From the NCBI RefSeq assembly GCF_019420015.1, contig NZ_JAHZIA010000047.1:1-28257 (forward strand): 28,257 nt of DNA. Reading direction: 5' to 3'. Under the pieces are notes generated by a model. It had not been told where the DNA came from. It made no database searches and was given only the letters and a program-made list of their open reading frames with translations. The DNA is from Anaerofustis sp. Lineage in GTDB: Bacteria; Bacillota; Clostridia; Eubacteriales; Anaerofustaceae. Positions 20,581-28,229 of the stretch are shown here, piece after piece; within the stretch, counting starts at the first letter, position 1; each line of letters starts with the position of its first letter. Made by a program: the position numbers and the translations under genes.

Positions 20581-20844
20581 TTAATTTTTTATAACCATTA
20601 AAGAAATAAGAACGTTCTCTTCTCTCTTTTCCTTGCCCAGCTTCATTTTCGTAAGATATGTTTTACTTCTCATCTCATTCACTTCAAAATACTCTCCTGC
20701 AACGGATAACAAATCTTTTCGTATCATATCCAATTTATCATTCGTTATATTTGTTCTTTCTTTCATTAATATATTTTGGAGTCTTTCTTTTGCTACATCC
20801 TTGCTCTTCGCTTCATCGGTCTTTTCCTTAAAAAAATCAAACAT
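20581..20844 (-). CDS. minE: Cell division topological factor MinE
   Basis: 87 residues, usual size. The N-terminal MFDFFKEK is the membrane-binding amphipathic start, followed by VAKERLQNILMKERTN, the MinD-contact strand/helix, and IRKDLLSVAGEYFEV for the dimer domain. MinE stimulates MinD ATP hydrolysis and keeps the division inhibitor away from mid-cell. It follows minD with 8 nt and ends at a strong terminator. Confidence 0.95.
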   Translation of the reverse strand: MFDFFKEKTDEAKSKDVAKERLQNILMKERTNITNDKLDMIRKDLLSVAGEYFEVNEMRSKTYLTKMKLGKEKREENVLISLMVIKN

Positions 20845-20852
20845 AATCCCTC

Positions 20853-21644
20853 CTAAAATCCAAGGCTGTGTACGAGCCTTTTTACAAAATTATCCTTTTT
20901 CAGTATCTGTGTAACCGGTATATTCTCACCCGTTATTCTTCTGGCTATATCCATATATGCCTGTCCAGTTATTAAATCGTTTTTCCCTGCAACGGGTTCT
21001 CCTCTGTTTGAAGATATAACTATCTCTTTTTCATCAGGAACTATTCCTATAAGTTCAATACCGAGTATATCGAGTATATCATCGGTATCCATCGTCTGTC
21101 CCTTTTTCATCATATCTTCCTTGGCTCTGTTTATTATAAGCTTTGTATTTTCTATCCCGTTAACATCAAGAAGAGAAATAATCCTGTCGGCATCTCTTAC
21201 GGCAGAAACTTCAGGAGTGGTAACTACGATGGCATCTTTAGCCCCGGCAATCGCATTTTGAAACCCCTGCTCTATACCTGCCGGGGAATCGACTATTATG
21301 TAATCAAAAGTATTCTCAAGCTCTTTACATACTTTTTTCATCTGCGTAGGTCTTATTGCCGTTTTGTCCTTCGTTTGTGATGCCGGAAGCAAATACAATC
21401 CATCATAGCGTTTATCTTTAATTAAAGCTTGTTTAAGTCTGCATCGATTTTCTACAATATCGACAATGGTATAAACTATTCTGTTTTCAAGTCCTAATAT
21501 TACATCCAAATTTCTAAGCCCTATATCTGCATCTATAACAACAGTTTTTTTACCGAGTTTACTCAGAGCAACCCCTAAATTAGCGGTCGACGTAGTTTTT
21601 CCGACTCCGCCTTTTCCCGATGTAATAACCAAAGTCTTTCCCAT
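20853..21644 (-). CDS. minD: Septum site-determining ATPase MinD
   Basis: 263 residues. The deviant Walker A GKGGVGKTTSTANLG (residues 10-24), VVIDADIGLRNLDVILGLEN, then IVDSPAGIEQGFQNAI and VTTPEVSAVRDADRI are all standard. The C-terminus ILKKDNFVKRLVHSLGF is the amphipathic membrane anchor. It binds the membrane as an ATP dimer and recruits MinC and MinE. AGGAG precedes the ATG. No minC is adjacent: upstream is a 650-bp gap and a divergent operon. Confidence 0.97.
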   Translation of the reverse strand: MGKTLVITSGKGGVGKTTSTANLGVALSKLGKKTVVIDADIGLRNLDVILGLENRIVYTIVDIVENRCRLKQALIKDKRYDGLYLLPASQTKDKTAIRPTQMKKVCKELENTFDYIIVDSPAGIEQGFQNAIAGAKDAIVVTTPEVSAVRDADRIISLLDVNGIENTKLIINRAKEDMMKKGQTMDTDDILDILGIELIGIVPDEKEIVISSNRGEPVAGKNDLITGQAYMDIARRITGENIPVTQILKKDNFVKRLVHSLGF

Positions 21645-21980
21645 TTTCGATTTACTCCTCTTTTCACTTTTTTATAAATAATAACAATTTACCTAATCAG
21701 TTTTTGTCTGTTTTTGTTGTTTATCCAAAAATTTAAAATGAAATATTTTACCCAACTGTCTGTTTACAATCCTAATGAAAATTTTATTTATTTAACCCAA
21801 TGTAATAAAATGCCGATAACAATAACTTAATCATCCATTTAAAATATTATAAATATCAACTTAAATAATATATGACAAAACAAGACTGTTTTAACAATTT
21901 AATAACAATATAGATAAACAAATAAAGAAAAAATACCTACCTTACATATTAAACTAATATTTTTGTTTATAATTTCTAAA
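21645..21980. other. AT-rich intergenic region between minD and the lysine operon
   Basis: About 335 bp with no credible reading frame on either strand. It must hold the minD promoter (minus strand), but I cannot pick it with confidence; a TATTAT-like -10 is possible near 21680-21690. One TTATCCAAA resembles a DnaA box with a mismatch and is single. No repeat, tRNA or riboswitch was seen in this part. Confidence 0.6.
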
Positions 21981-22024
21981 AGTACTATAAAGTACTTGCA
22001 ATAGTATATATTTATTACTATAAT
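21981..22024 (+). promoter_or_regulatory. Lysine operon promoter with doubled AGTACT box
   Basis: TTGCAA (21996-22001), 17 nt, TATAAT (22019-22024); start near 22031. Two copies of the 6-bp palindrome AGTACT begin exactly 10 bp apart (21981 and 21991), and the second touches the -35 box. They may be a small operator. Confidence 0.65.
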
Positions 22025-22050
22025 AAAAACGATAGATTTATATAGTAGTG

Positions 22051-22220
22051 TTAAGATAGAGGCGCAAATTTTATCAGTAAGTTATCGGATATAGGTAAAT
22101 ATGTATGAAAATAACCAAAAGGAAAATTTGCCGAGGAATTTTACGTTTTACCGCTTAAAATTCCGGGCTTAATGTTAAGAGCATTAAGACTGTCATCGCT
22201 TTGATGGAGTGCTATTCAAT
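22051..22220 (+). promoter_or_regulatory. Lysine riboswitch (L box)
   Basis: Conserved L-box elements appear in order: GATAGAGGCGC, ATCAGTA, GGAAAATTTGCCGAGG, CCGGGCTTAATG..., ACTGTCA and ATGGAGTGCTATTC. The first and last segments close helix P1. It senses lysine and controls the asd-dapA-dapB-dapH operon just downstream by termination. Confidence 0.95.
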
Positions 22221-22243
22221 AATACTAATTATTTACGTATTAT

Positions 22244-22270
22244 GAGTCGCATTGTCGGCTTTTATTTTTT
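22244..22270 (+). terminator. Riboswitch expression-platform terminator
   Basis: AGTCG (22245-22249) pairs with CGGCT (22256-22260), loop CATTGT, followed by TTTATTTTTT. It lies between the aptamer and the asd ribosome site, as expected for transcriptional control when lysine is bound. The stem is short; I did not work out the antiterminator. Confidence 0.7.
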
Positions 22271-22303
22271 ATAACACTATAAAAAATATTTAGGAGGATT
22301 TAT

Positions 22304-23317
22304 ATGGGAAAATACAATGTAGCTGTTGTGGGAGCAACAGGAGTTGTAGGACAAAAAATGATTGAAGTACTTGAAGAGAGCAATATTAATGTTGATAATT
22401 TTTATCCAATGGCTTCAAGTAGATCGGCAGGGAAAAAAGTAAAATTTAACAAAAAAGAATATACGGTTGAAGAGCTTAATGAACATTCTTTTGACAAGGA
22501 TATTGATTTTGCACTATTTTCAGCCGGAGGCGGAACAAGTTTAAAATATGCTCCTATTGCAGCAAAAAATAATGTTGTTGTAATAGATAATTCTTCCGCA
22601 TGGAGAATGGATAAAAATGTTCCGTTGGTGGTACCGGAAGTTAATCCAAAAGACGCATTAGAAAACAAAGGAATTATAGCGAATCCAAACTGTTCAACAA
22701 TACAGGCTATGGTTGTTTTAAAACCTCTTCATGACGCATATAAAATAAAAAGAGTAATCTACTCTACATACCAAGCAGTTGCGGGATCCGGGGTAAAAGG
22801 AATCAAAGATCTTGAGGAAGGTGTAAAAGGCGGGAAAAATGAATTTTATCCGGTACAAATAGCATACAATTGTCTTCCTCATATAGATGAATTCACAGAA
22901 GACGGTTATACAAAAGAAGAACTGAAAATGGTAAACGAAACACATAAAATTCTTGGAGACTACGATGTAAAAGTTACTGCAACAACAGTAAGAGTACCTG
23001 TTTTCGTAGGACACAGCGAAAGCATAAATCTTGAATTTGAAAAACCTTTTGACGTTAATGAAGCAAGAGAAATTTTAAGAAAAGCGCCAGGAGTAATAGT
23101 AAAAGACGATATTTCTGTTCCGGAATATCCTACCGTCCTTGATGCTGCCGGCGGTGATGAAGTATATGTGGGAAGAATAAGAAGAGATTTTTCAGTTGAA
23201 AACGGAATGAATTTATGGTGTGTAGGTGACAACATCAGAAAAGGTGCAGCTTCAAATACTGTACAAATTGCTGAGTACTTAATTAAAGAAAATTTCTTTG
23301 GAAAGGAAAATAATTAA
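22304..23317 (+). CDS. asd: Aspartate-semialdehyde dehydrogenase
   Basis: 337 residues. It makes aspartate semialdehyde from aspartyl phosphate with NADPH, the branch point to lysine/DAP and threonine/methionine. The nucleotide motif VVGATGVVGQKMIEVL is at the N-terminus, NPNCSTIQ holds the active Cys130, and DEFTEDGYTKEE and TTVRVPVFVGHSESINLEFE contain the usual substrate residues, including the conserved His. GGAGGA precedes the ATG. It is the first gene of the riboswitch-controlled operon; dapA starts 1 nt after its stop. Confidence 0.97.
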   Translation: MGKYNVAVVGATGVVGQKMIEVLEESNINVDNFYPMASSRSAGKKVKFNKKEYTVEELNEHSFDKDIDFALFSAGGGTSLKYAPIAAKNNVVVIDNSSAWRMDKNVPLVVPEVNPKDALENKGIIANPNCSTIQAMVVLKPLHDAYKIKRVIYSTYQAVAGSGVKGIKDLEEGVKGGKNEFYPVQIAYNCLPHIDEFTEDGYTKEELKMVNETHKILGDYDVKVTATTVRVPVFVGHSESINLEFEKPFDVNEAREILRKAPGVIVKDDISVPEYPTVLDAAGGDEVYVGRIRRDFSVENGMNLWCVGDNIRKGAASNTVQIAEYLIKENFFGKENN

Positions 23318-23318
23318 T

Positions 23319-24200
23319 ATGTCTATTTTTAAAGGTGTAAGTACAGCTTTGGTTACTCCCTTTGACGAAAATAACAAAGTAAACTACAGCGTACTTGAAG
23401 AACTTATAAATTCACAAATAGAAAACGGAATTAACGGACTTGTAATTTGCGGAACAACAGGAGAATCTCCTACAGTTACAGATGAAGAAAAAGACGAAAT
23501 ATTCAGAGTTTCAAACGAAGTAATAAACGGCAGAGTTCCTTTTATAGCGGGAACAGGAACAAATAATACAGACCATGTATTACACTTAACGGAAATAGCT
23601 GCCAAAAGAGGTGCCGATGCTGTTTTAATAAACAACCCTTACTATAATAAATCAAGTGATGAAGGCATTTACAAAAGCTATGAATACATAAGCGACAGAG
23701 TTGATGTTCCAATCATTGTTTACAATGTACCTTCAAGAACGGGGAAAAATATTTCTGCCTCACTTGCAATAGAACTTACAAAGATAAAAAACGTAAAAGC
23801 TTTCAAAGAAGCAAGCGGAGATTTATCTCAAGTTGCAAGAATAATGAAAGATTTACCCGAAGATATCGAATTATATTCAGGTAACGACGATCAAATAATG
23901 CCGGTATTATCTCTTGGAGGAGACGGTGTTATTTCAACCTGTTCAAACATTATTCCAAAACAATGCATTGAATTGACAGATGCATTCTTTAACGGAGATA
24001 TCAAAACTGCAATTCAAAGACAGCTCGATATTCTTCCAATGTGTGATGCACTATTTTGCGAATGCAATCCGATTCCCGTAAAAACAGCAATGAAAATTAT
24101 GGGCTTAAACACCGGGGATATGAGATTACCTCTTGCGGAACTTACAGGAAGCAAAAGAGAATTTTTAGAAAAAACATTAAAAGAATATTCATTAATTTAA
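23319..24200 (+). CDS. dapA: 4-hydroxy-tetrahydrodipicolinate synthase
   Basis: 293 residues from the ATG at 23319, 1 nt after the asd stop; the frame is open earlier but only inside asd. It condenses pyruvate with aspartate semialdehyde. CGTTGESPT (residues 44-52) is the substrate loop, YNVPSRTG has the catalytic Tyr135, and VKAFKEASGD has the Schiff-base Lys163. AAAGGA acts as the ribosome site within the end of asd, so the two genes are coupled. Confidence 0.97.
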   Translation: MSIFKGVSTALVTPFDENNKVNYSVLEELINSQIENGINGLVICGTTGESPTVTDEEKDEIFRVSNEVINGRVPFIAGTGTNNTDHVLHLTEIAAKRGADAVLINNPYYNKSSDEGIYKSYEYISDRVDVPIIVYNVPSRTGKNISASLAIELTKIKNVKAFKEASGDLSQVARIMKDLPEDIELYSGNDDQIMPVLSLGGDGVISTCSNIIPKQCIELTDAFFNGDIKTAIQRQLDILPMCDALFCECNPIPVKTAMKIMGLNTGDMRLPLAELTGSKREFLEKTLKEYSLI

Positions 24201-24210
24201 GAGGAATAAT

Positions 24211-24960
24211 ATGATAAAGGTAATGATAAGCGGCTTTAACGGAGCCATGGGACAAAATGTTAAAAACATAGTAGAAAGCTATGAAGATATGCAAGTCGTA
24301 TGCGGATTTGACAAAAACAAAAAAGGAAATGAAGAATATCCTGTATACGACGATTTTTCACAAATCAATGAAGATATAGATGTTGTAATCGACTTTTCTC
24401 ATTTCACCCTTGTAGATAAATTAATAGACTTTTGCGTAGATAAAAAAACAGCTCTTGTTTGCGCAACAACAGGTCTTGATGAAAAAACGAATAAACACTT
24501 GGATGAAGCAAGCAAAAAAATCCCGGTATTTAAAACAGGAAATTTTTCTTACGGAATAAGCGTTGTAAGCAAGATGTTAGAACTTGGAGCTAAGATGCTA
24601 TGTGAAGATTTTGATACAGAAATCATAGAAAAACATCACAACAGAAAAGTTGATGCACCTAGCGGTACAGCGTACATGCTTGCAGATGTCGTAAAAGAAA
24701 ACTCACCAAAAGAGCTTGAATACAAATATTCAAGATACGGTAACGACGTAAAAAGAGAGAAAAAAGATTTAACAATACATGCCGTAAGAGGAGGTACAAT
24801 CGTCGGAGAGCATGAAGTAATCTTTGCAGGAGAAGACGAAATAATAGAAGTTAAACATACAGCCCTTTCTAGAAAAGTATTTGCCGTAGGTGCGGTAAAA
24901 GCAGGAAGATACATATTTAACAAAGAAAATGGATATTTCCAAATGAATGATATAATTTAA
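24211..24960 (+). CDS. dapB: 4-hydroxy-tetrahydrodipicolinate reductase
   Basis: 249 residues, slightly short but within the range for Firmicutes. The nucleotide-binding SGFNGAMGQNVKNIV opens the protein, CATTGLDEKT is the cofactor loop, and EKHHNRKVDAPSGTA (140-154) is the DapB signature with catalytic His and Lys. The end (VGAVKAGRYIF) is typical. It reduces the DapA product with NAD(P)H. GAGGAA precedes the ATG; it lies 10 nt after dapA. Confidence 0.97.
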   Translation: MIKVMISGFNGAMGQNVKNIVESYEDMQVVCGFDKNKKGNEEYPVYDDFSQINEDIDVVIDFSHFTLVDKLIDFCVDKKTALVCATTGLDEKTNKHLDEASKKIPVFKTGNFSYGISVVSKMLELGAKMLCEDFDTEIIEKHHNRKVDAPSGTAYMLADVVKENSPKELEYKYSRYGNDVKREKKDLTIHAVRGGTIVGEHEVIFAGEDEIIEVKHTALSRKVFAVGAVKAGRYIFNKENGYFQMNDII

Positions 24961-24970
24961 GGAGAAAATA

Positions 24971-25702
24971 ATGGATAACAATAAATTAAAAGAACAATTT
25001 GACTTAACAAACCCTTACGAAATAGCTAAATATATAAAAGCTGCAAAAAAAAGCACTCCTATTAAACTTTATGTAAAAGGAGACTTGGTTGAAAGTATGC
25101 TTTCTGATTTAGAATACTACGGAACACAAGGCTCTTATATAGTATTTGGAGAAAAAGAGGAAATCTACAGCTTCGTAGAAAAAAATAAAGACAGAATTAC
25201 AAATTACAGAATGGAATATGACAGAAGAAACTCTGCAATCCCTATGATGGATACAAACGAAGTCGAAGCAAGAATAGAACCGGGAGCAAACATAAGAGAA
25301 GGTGTTCAAATAGGTAAAAATGCCGTTATCATGATGGGCGCAACAATAAATATCGGAGCGGTAATCGGAGAAGAATCAATGATCGATATGAATGCGGTAC
25401 TGGGAGCAAGAGCAACTGTAGGGAAAAGAAGTCATATCGGAGCAGGCTCTGTATTGGCAGGTGTTTTAGAGCCACCTTCAGCAACTCCTGTAATTGTAGG
25501 CGATGACTGTATGATCGGAGGAAACGTTGTTATATTAGAAGGCGTTCAAATCGGAAACGGGAGCGTTGTTGCCGCAGGAAGCGTTGTAACAGAAAACGTA
25601 CCTGAAGGTGTTGTAGTGGCAGGTGCACCTGCAAAAATCATTAAAAACAAAGACGATAAAACAGAAGAAAAAACAGAACTTTTAGATGACCTAAGAGGTT
25701 AA
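24971..25702 (+). CDS. dapH: Tetrahydrodipicolinate N-acetyltransferase (DapH)
   Basis: 243 residues. An N-terminal helical domain (NPYEIAKYIKAAKKSTPIKL) is followed by a left-handed beta-helix of hexapeptide repeats from about residue 95 (IEPGANIREGVQIGKNAVIM, GARATVGKRSHIGAGSVLAG, VIVGDDCMIGGNVVILEGVQ). This is the acetyl-CoA-using DapH type rather than the succinyl DapD, so the organism uses the acetyl route to meso-diaminopimelate. The last 15 residues are charged. AGGAG precedes the ATG. It is the last gene before a strong terminator; dapL/patA and dapE-like steps must be elsewhere. Confidence 0.92.
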   Translation: MDNNKLKEQFDLTNPYEIAKYIKAAKKSTPIKLYVKGDLVESMLSDLEYYGTQGSYIVFGEKEEIYSFVEKNKDRITNYRMEYDRRNSAIPMMDTNEVEARIEPGANIREGVQIGKNAVIMMGATINIGAVIGEESMIDMNAVLGARATVGKRSHIGAGSVLAGVLEPPSATPVIVGDDCMIGGNVVILEGVQIGNGSVVAAGSVVTENVPEGVVVAGAPAKIIKNKDDKTEEKTELLDDLRG

Positions 25703-25716
25703 TTAAGTATAAATAT

Positions 25717-25746
25717 AAAAAGACGGAAATATATTCCGTCTTTTTT
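25717..25746 (+). terminator. Terminator of the lysine operon
   Basis: AAAAAGACGGAA (25717-25728) and TTCCGTCTTTTT (25734-25745) form a 12-bp perfect stem with a 5-nt loop and T-run, 15 nt after dapH. Confidence 0.95.
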
Positions 25747-25847
25747 ATTGTTTATTTTATAAAAATATCCACTTTAATAAACATATATACCGTGTATACT
25801 TACTAATTATATATTTATAAATTAATACATCTACTAAGAATAAATAA

Positions 25848-25871
25848 AAAGACCACATAAATGTGGTCTTT
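25848..25871 (-). terminator. Terminator of the rplJ-rplL operon
   Basis: AAAGACCACAT and ATGTGGTCTTT are inverted arms; on the minus strand a T-rich run (TTTTTATTTATT) follows. It lies 15 nt after the rplL stop and faces the lysine operon terminator across about 100 bp with no gene. Confidence 0.92.
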
Positions 25872-25886
25872 AAAATAATAATTAAA

Positions 25887-26261
25887 TTATTTAAGTTCGA
25901 TTTGTCCGCCAACTTCTTCGATTTTAGCTTTAATTTCTTCAGCTTCTTCTTTGCTAGCGCCTTCTTTGATAGCTTTTGGAGCATTATCAACGATATCTTT
26001 AGCTTCTTTAAGAGCTAAACCTGTTACTTCTCTAACAGCTTTTACAACTTTAAGTTTTGCATCACCTGCTGAAGCTAAAATTACATCAAATTCTGTTTGT
26101 TCAGCAGCACCGCCTGCAGCACCAGCATCTCCTGCTACAACAACTTGTGCAGCTGCAGCACTAACACCAAATTCTTCTTCTAAAGCACTAACTAATTCAG
26201 ATAGTTCTAAAACTGACATTGATTTTACTTCTTCAATAATTTTATCAAATTTTTCACTCAT
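25887..26261 (-). CDS. rplL: Ribosomal protein bL12 (L7/L12)
   Basis: 124 residues. The N-terminal helices (FDKIIEEVKSMSVLELSELV) bind L10, the Ala/Gly-rich hinge (VVVAGDAGAAGGAAEQ) is flexible, and the C-terminal domain (KLKVVKAVREVTGLALKEAK, DIVDNAPKAIKEG) contacts translation factors. It forms the stalk of the 50S subunit. CAGGAGAAAAT precedes the ATG; it follows rplJ by 48 nt. Confidence 0.98.
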   Translation of the reverse strand: MSEKFDKIIEEVKSMSVLELSELVSALEEEFGVSAAAAQVVVAGDAGAAGGAAEQTEFDVILASAGDAKLKVVKAVREVTGLALKEAKDIVDNAPKAIKEGASKEEAEEIKAKIEEVGGQIELK

Positions 26262-26309
26262 TTTAATTTTCTCCTGTTTAATTTTTTAATTTCTTTTAAC
26301 TAACCGACA

Positions 26310-26831
26310 CTAAGCACTTGCTTGTTCGTCTTCTTCCATTTTTTCTTTGATAGCATTGATAACACATGCAAAGTTTGAAATTGGAGCTTGTAAGCTTCCA
26401 AGCATTTTTGCAAGTAATGCTTCTCTTGATGGTAATGTCGCAATTTTTTGAAGTTCGTCTAAAGTTGCTACGTTACCTTCTATAACCCCACCTTTAATTG
26501 TCAAACATTCCAAAGCATTATCTTTGGCAAATTCACTGACAACTTTTGCAGGAGCCACAACATCTTCATTACAAAAAGCGATTGCTGTACTTCCTTTTAA
26601 TACATCAACAAGTCCTTCAAAACCACATTCTTTTGCTGCAAATCTAAGGAATGTATTTTTGTAAATTTTATAATCTACGTTTAATTCTCTTGCTTTTGCT
26701 CTAAATGCAGTATCTTGTTCTACATTGATACCTTTATAGTCGACTAAAACGAAAGCTTGTGCACTATTCATTTTTTCAACTATTTCAGCAACTATCGCCT
26801 TTTTGCCTTCTAAAATAGTTTCTGATGACAC
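26310..26831 (-). CDS. rplJ: Ribosomal protein uL10
   Basis: 173 residues, GTG start at 26831 with AGGAGG 9 nt upstream. ILEGKKAIVAEIVEKMNSAQ, FVLVDYKGINVEQDTAFRAK and ELNVDYKIYKNTFLRFAAKE are standard L10 motifs; the C-terminal helix (LGSLQAPISNFACVINAIKE) binds L12 dimers. It carries the ribosomal stalk and represses its own mRNA through the leader upstream. The last residues are acidic. Confidence 0.98.
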   Translation of the reverse strand: MSSETILEGKKAIVAEIVEKMNSAQAFVLVDYKGINVEQDTAFRAKARELNVDYKIYKNTFLRFAAKECGFEGLVDVLKGSTAIAFCNEDVVAPAKVVSEFAKDNALECLTIKGGVIEGNVATLDELQKIATLPSREALLAKMLGSLQAPISNFACVINAIKEKMEEDEQASA

Positions 26832-26848
26832 GATACTTCCTCCTATTC

Positions 26849-26990
26849 ATAAAAAATACTCTTTCCGCATGTTAAGAAAGAGTATTTGATAACTCCACTT
26901 CTTAACCTCGGCAGGATATTTATGGATTATATCCCCCTGCTGTCTGCGGTATATATTAAAAGGATTAACCTTTTAACTATCGTGAATAAT
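26849..26990 (-). ncRNA. Ribosomal protein L10 leader with attenuator terminator
   Basis: The minus-strand RNA contains CCGCAGACAGCAGGGG, then CCTGCCGAGGTTAAGAAG, the conserved L10 leader elements that pair into a structure bound by L10(L12)4. Near the end, AATACTCTTTC pairs with GAAAGAGTATT (26855-26865 with 26876-26886), followed by T6: an attenuator terminator 20-30 nt before the rplJ ribosome site. High L10-L12 should favour termination. Confidence 0.9.
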
Positions 26991-27015
26991 ACAATATTTT
27001 ATTTTAAGCTATAAT

Positions 27016-27044
27016 ATTATACAATATTAATTAAAATTTTGCAA
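27016..27044 (-). promoter_or_regulatory. rplJ-rplL promoter overlapping the 3' end of rplA
   Basis: On the minus strand TTGCAA (27044-27039), a 17-nt spacer and TATAAT (27021-27016). The -35 falls in the last codons of rplA. The start near 27009 gives a leader of about 178 nt. Confidence 0.7.
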
Positions 27045-27720
27045 CAGAAAGTTTAATTCCAGGTGACATTGTACTTGTTAAAGTAACACTTCTGAAATAT
27101 TGTCCTTTTGCTGCAGCAGGTTTTGCTTTTTTAACAGCATCTATTAAAACATTTAAGTTTTCTTCTATTTGTTGTTCACTGAAGCTCGCTTTTGCAATAG
27201 CAACGTGAATAATATTTGATTTATCAAGTCTGTATTCAACTTTACCTGCTTTGATTTCGTTAACAGCTTTTTCAACATCAAATGTTACGGTTCCAGATTT
27301 TGGGTTAGGCATTAAACCTTTAGGTCCAAGAACTCTACCTAATCTACCAACAACACCCATCATATCAGGTGTAGCAACAACCGCGTCAAATTCGAACCAG
27401 CCTTCTTTTTGAATTTTATCTAAGTACTCTTCTGCTCCAACATAATCAGCACCTGCAGCTTTAGCTTCTTCTGCTTTTTCTCCTTTTGCAAACACTAAAA
27501 CTCTAACTGTTTTTCCTGTTCCGTGAGGAAGAACAATAGCACCACGAACTTGTTGGTCAGCATGTCTTGAGTCAACACCAAGTTTAACATGAAGTTCAAT
27601 AGTTTCATCAAATTTAGCTGTTGCCATTTTTTTGATTAAAGCTACAGCTTCATTTACGTCATATGCTTTACCTTGTTCAATCATTTCTTTTTTTGCAAGA
27701 TAATTTTTACCTTTTTTCAT
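27031..27720 (-). CDS. rplA: Ribosomal protein uL1
   Basis: 229 residues. MKKGKNYLAKKEMIEQGKAY, then FDETIELHVKLGVDSRHADQ, QVRGAIVLPHGTGKTVRVLV and LGRVLGPKGLMPNPKSGTVT form the complete L1 pattern; the last is the 23S RNA-binding loop. L1 sits at the E-site stalk and can repress its own operon. It follows rplK with an 80-bp gap carrying a hairpin. Confidence 0.98.
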   Translation of the reverse strand: MKKGKNYLAKKEMIEQGKAYDVNEAVALIKKMATAKFDETIELHVKLGVDSRHADQQVRGAIVLPHGTGKTVRVLVFAKGEKAEEAKAAGADYVGAEEYLDKIQKEGWFEFDAVVATPDMMGVVGRLGRVLGPKGLMPNPKSGTVTFDVEKAVNEIKAGKVEYRLDKSNIIHVAIAKASFSEQQIEENLNVLIDAVKKAKPAAAKGQYFRSVTLTSTMSPGIKLSVAKF

Positions 27721-27758
27721 TATATATATATCCTCCTGTGTGGTTACATTTAAATCAT

Positions 27759-27793
27759 TTATTTATCTCTCCCACAAAATACGAGATAAATAA
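27759..27793 (-). promoter_or_regulatory. 11-bp hairpin between rplK and rplA
   Basis: TTATTTATCTC (27759-27769) and GAGATAAATAA (27783-27793) are perfect inverted arms with a 13-nt loop. No T-run follows on the minus strand. It may be an L1-binding or RNA-processing element in the rplK-rplA message; I could not match it to the known L1 site. Confidence 0.45.
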
Positions 27794-27800
27794 TCAGTCA

Positions 27801-28226
27801 TTATTCTTCTACAGTAATACCCATACTTCTTGCTGTTCCTTCAATCATGCTCATAGCAGTATCGATGTTTGCAGCATTTAAGTCTGGCATTTTCATTTCA
27901 GCAATCTCTTTAATTTGCTCTTTTGTAATTTTGCCTACTTTGTTTTTGTTAGGCTCTCCACTTGCCTTTTGTAAATTAATAGCTCTTTTGATTAAAACTG
28001 GAGCCGGTGGAGTTTTTGTAATAAATGTATAAGAACGATCTTGATATACACTGATTACAACCGGAATTATAAGTCCAGCTTGAGATTCTGTTTTTGCGTT
28101 AAATGCCTTACAAAAATCCATGATATTTACACCGTGTTGACCAAGAGCTGGACCAACAGGTGGAGCCGGTGTAGCTTTTCCGGCAGGAATTTGTAATTTT
28201 ATCATTCCAACAATTTTCTTTGCCAT
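27801..28226 (-). CDS. rplK: Ribosomal protein uL11
   Basis: 141 residues. GMIKLQIPAGKATPAPPVGP, ALGQHGVNIMDFCKAFNAKT and TFITKTPPAPVLIKRAINLQ are fully standard, with the C-terminal RNA-binding domain (NAANIDTAMSMIEGTARSMG). It forms the base of the GTPase centre. TAGGAG upstream of the ATG overlaps the end of the preceding gene. Confidence 0.98.
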   Translation of the reverse strand: MAKKIVGMIKLQIPAGKATPAPPVGPALGQHGVNIMDFCKAFNAKTESQAGLIIPVVISVYQDRSYTFITKTPPAPVLIKRAINLQKASGEPNKNKVGKITKEQIKEIAEMKMPDLNAANIDTAMSMIEGTARSMGITVEE

Positions 28227-28229
28227 TTT

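Noticed and set aside
21721..21729. TTATCCAAA, DnaA-box-like
   Set aside because: Single imperfect copy with no cluster or dnaA/dnaN neighbour; not evidence of a chromosomal origin.
25757..25990. Lys-rich reading frame of 77 codons on the minus strand
   Set aside because: It is the shifted frame of the rplL 3' end and crosses the rplL terminator; no ribosome binding site.
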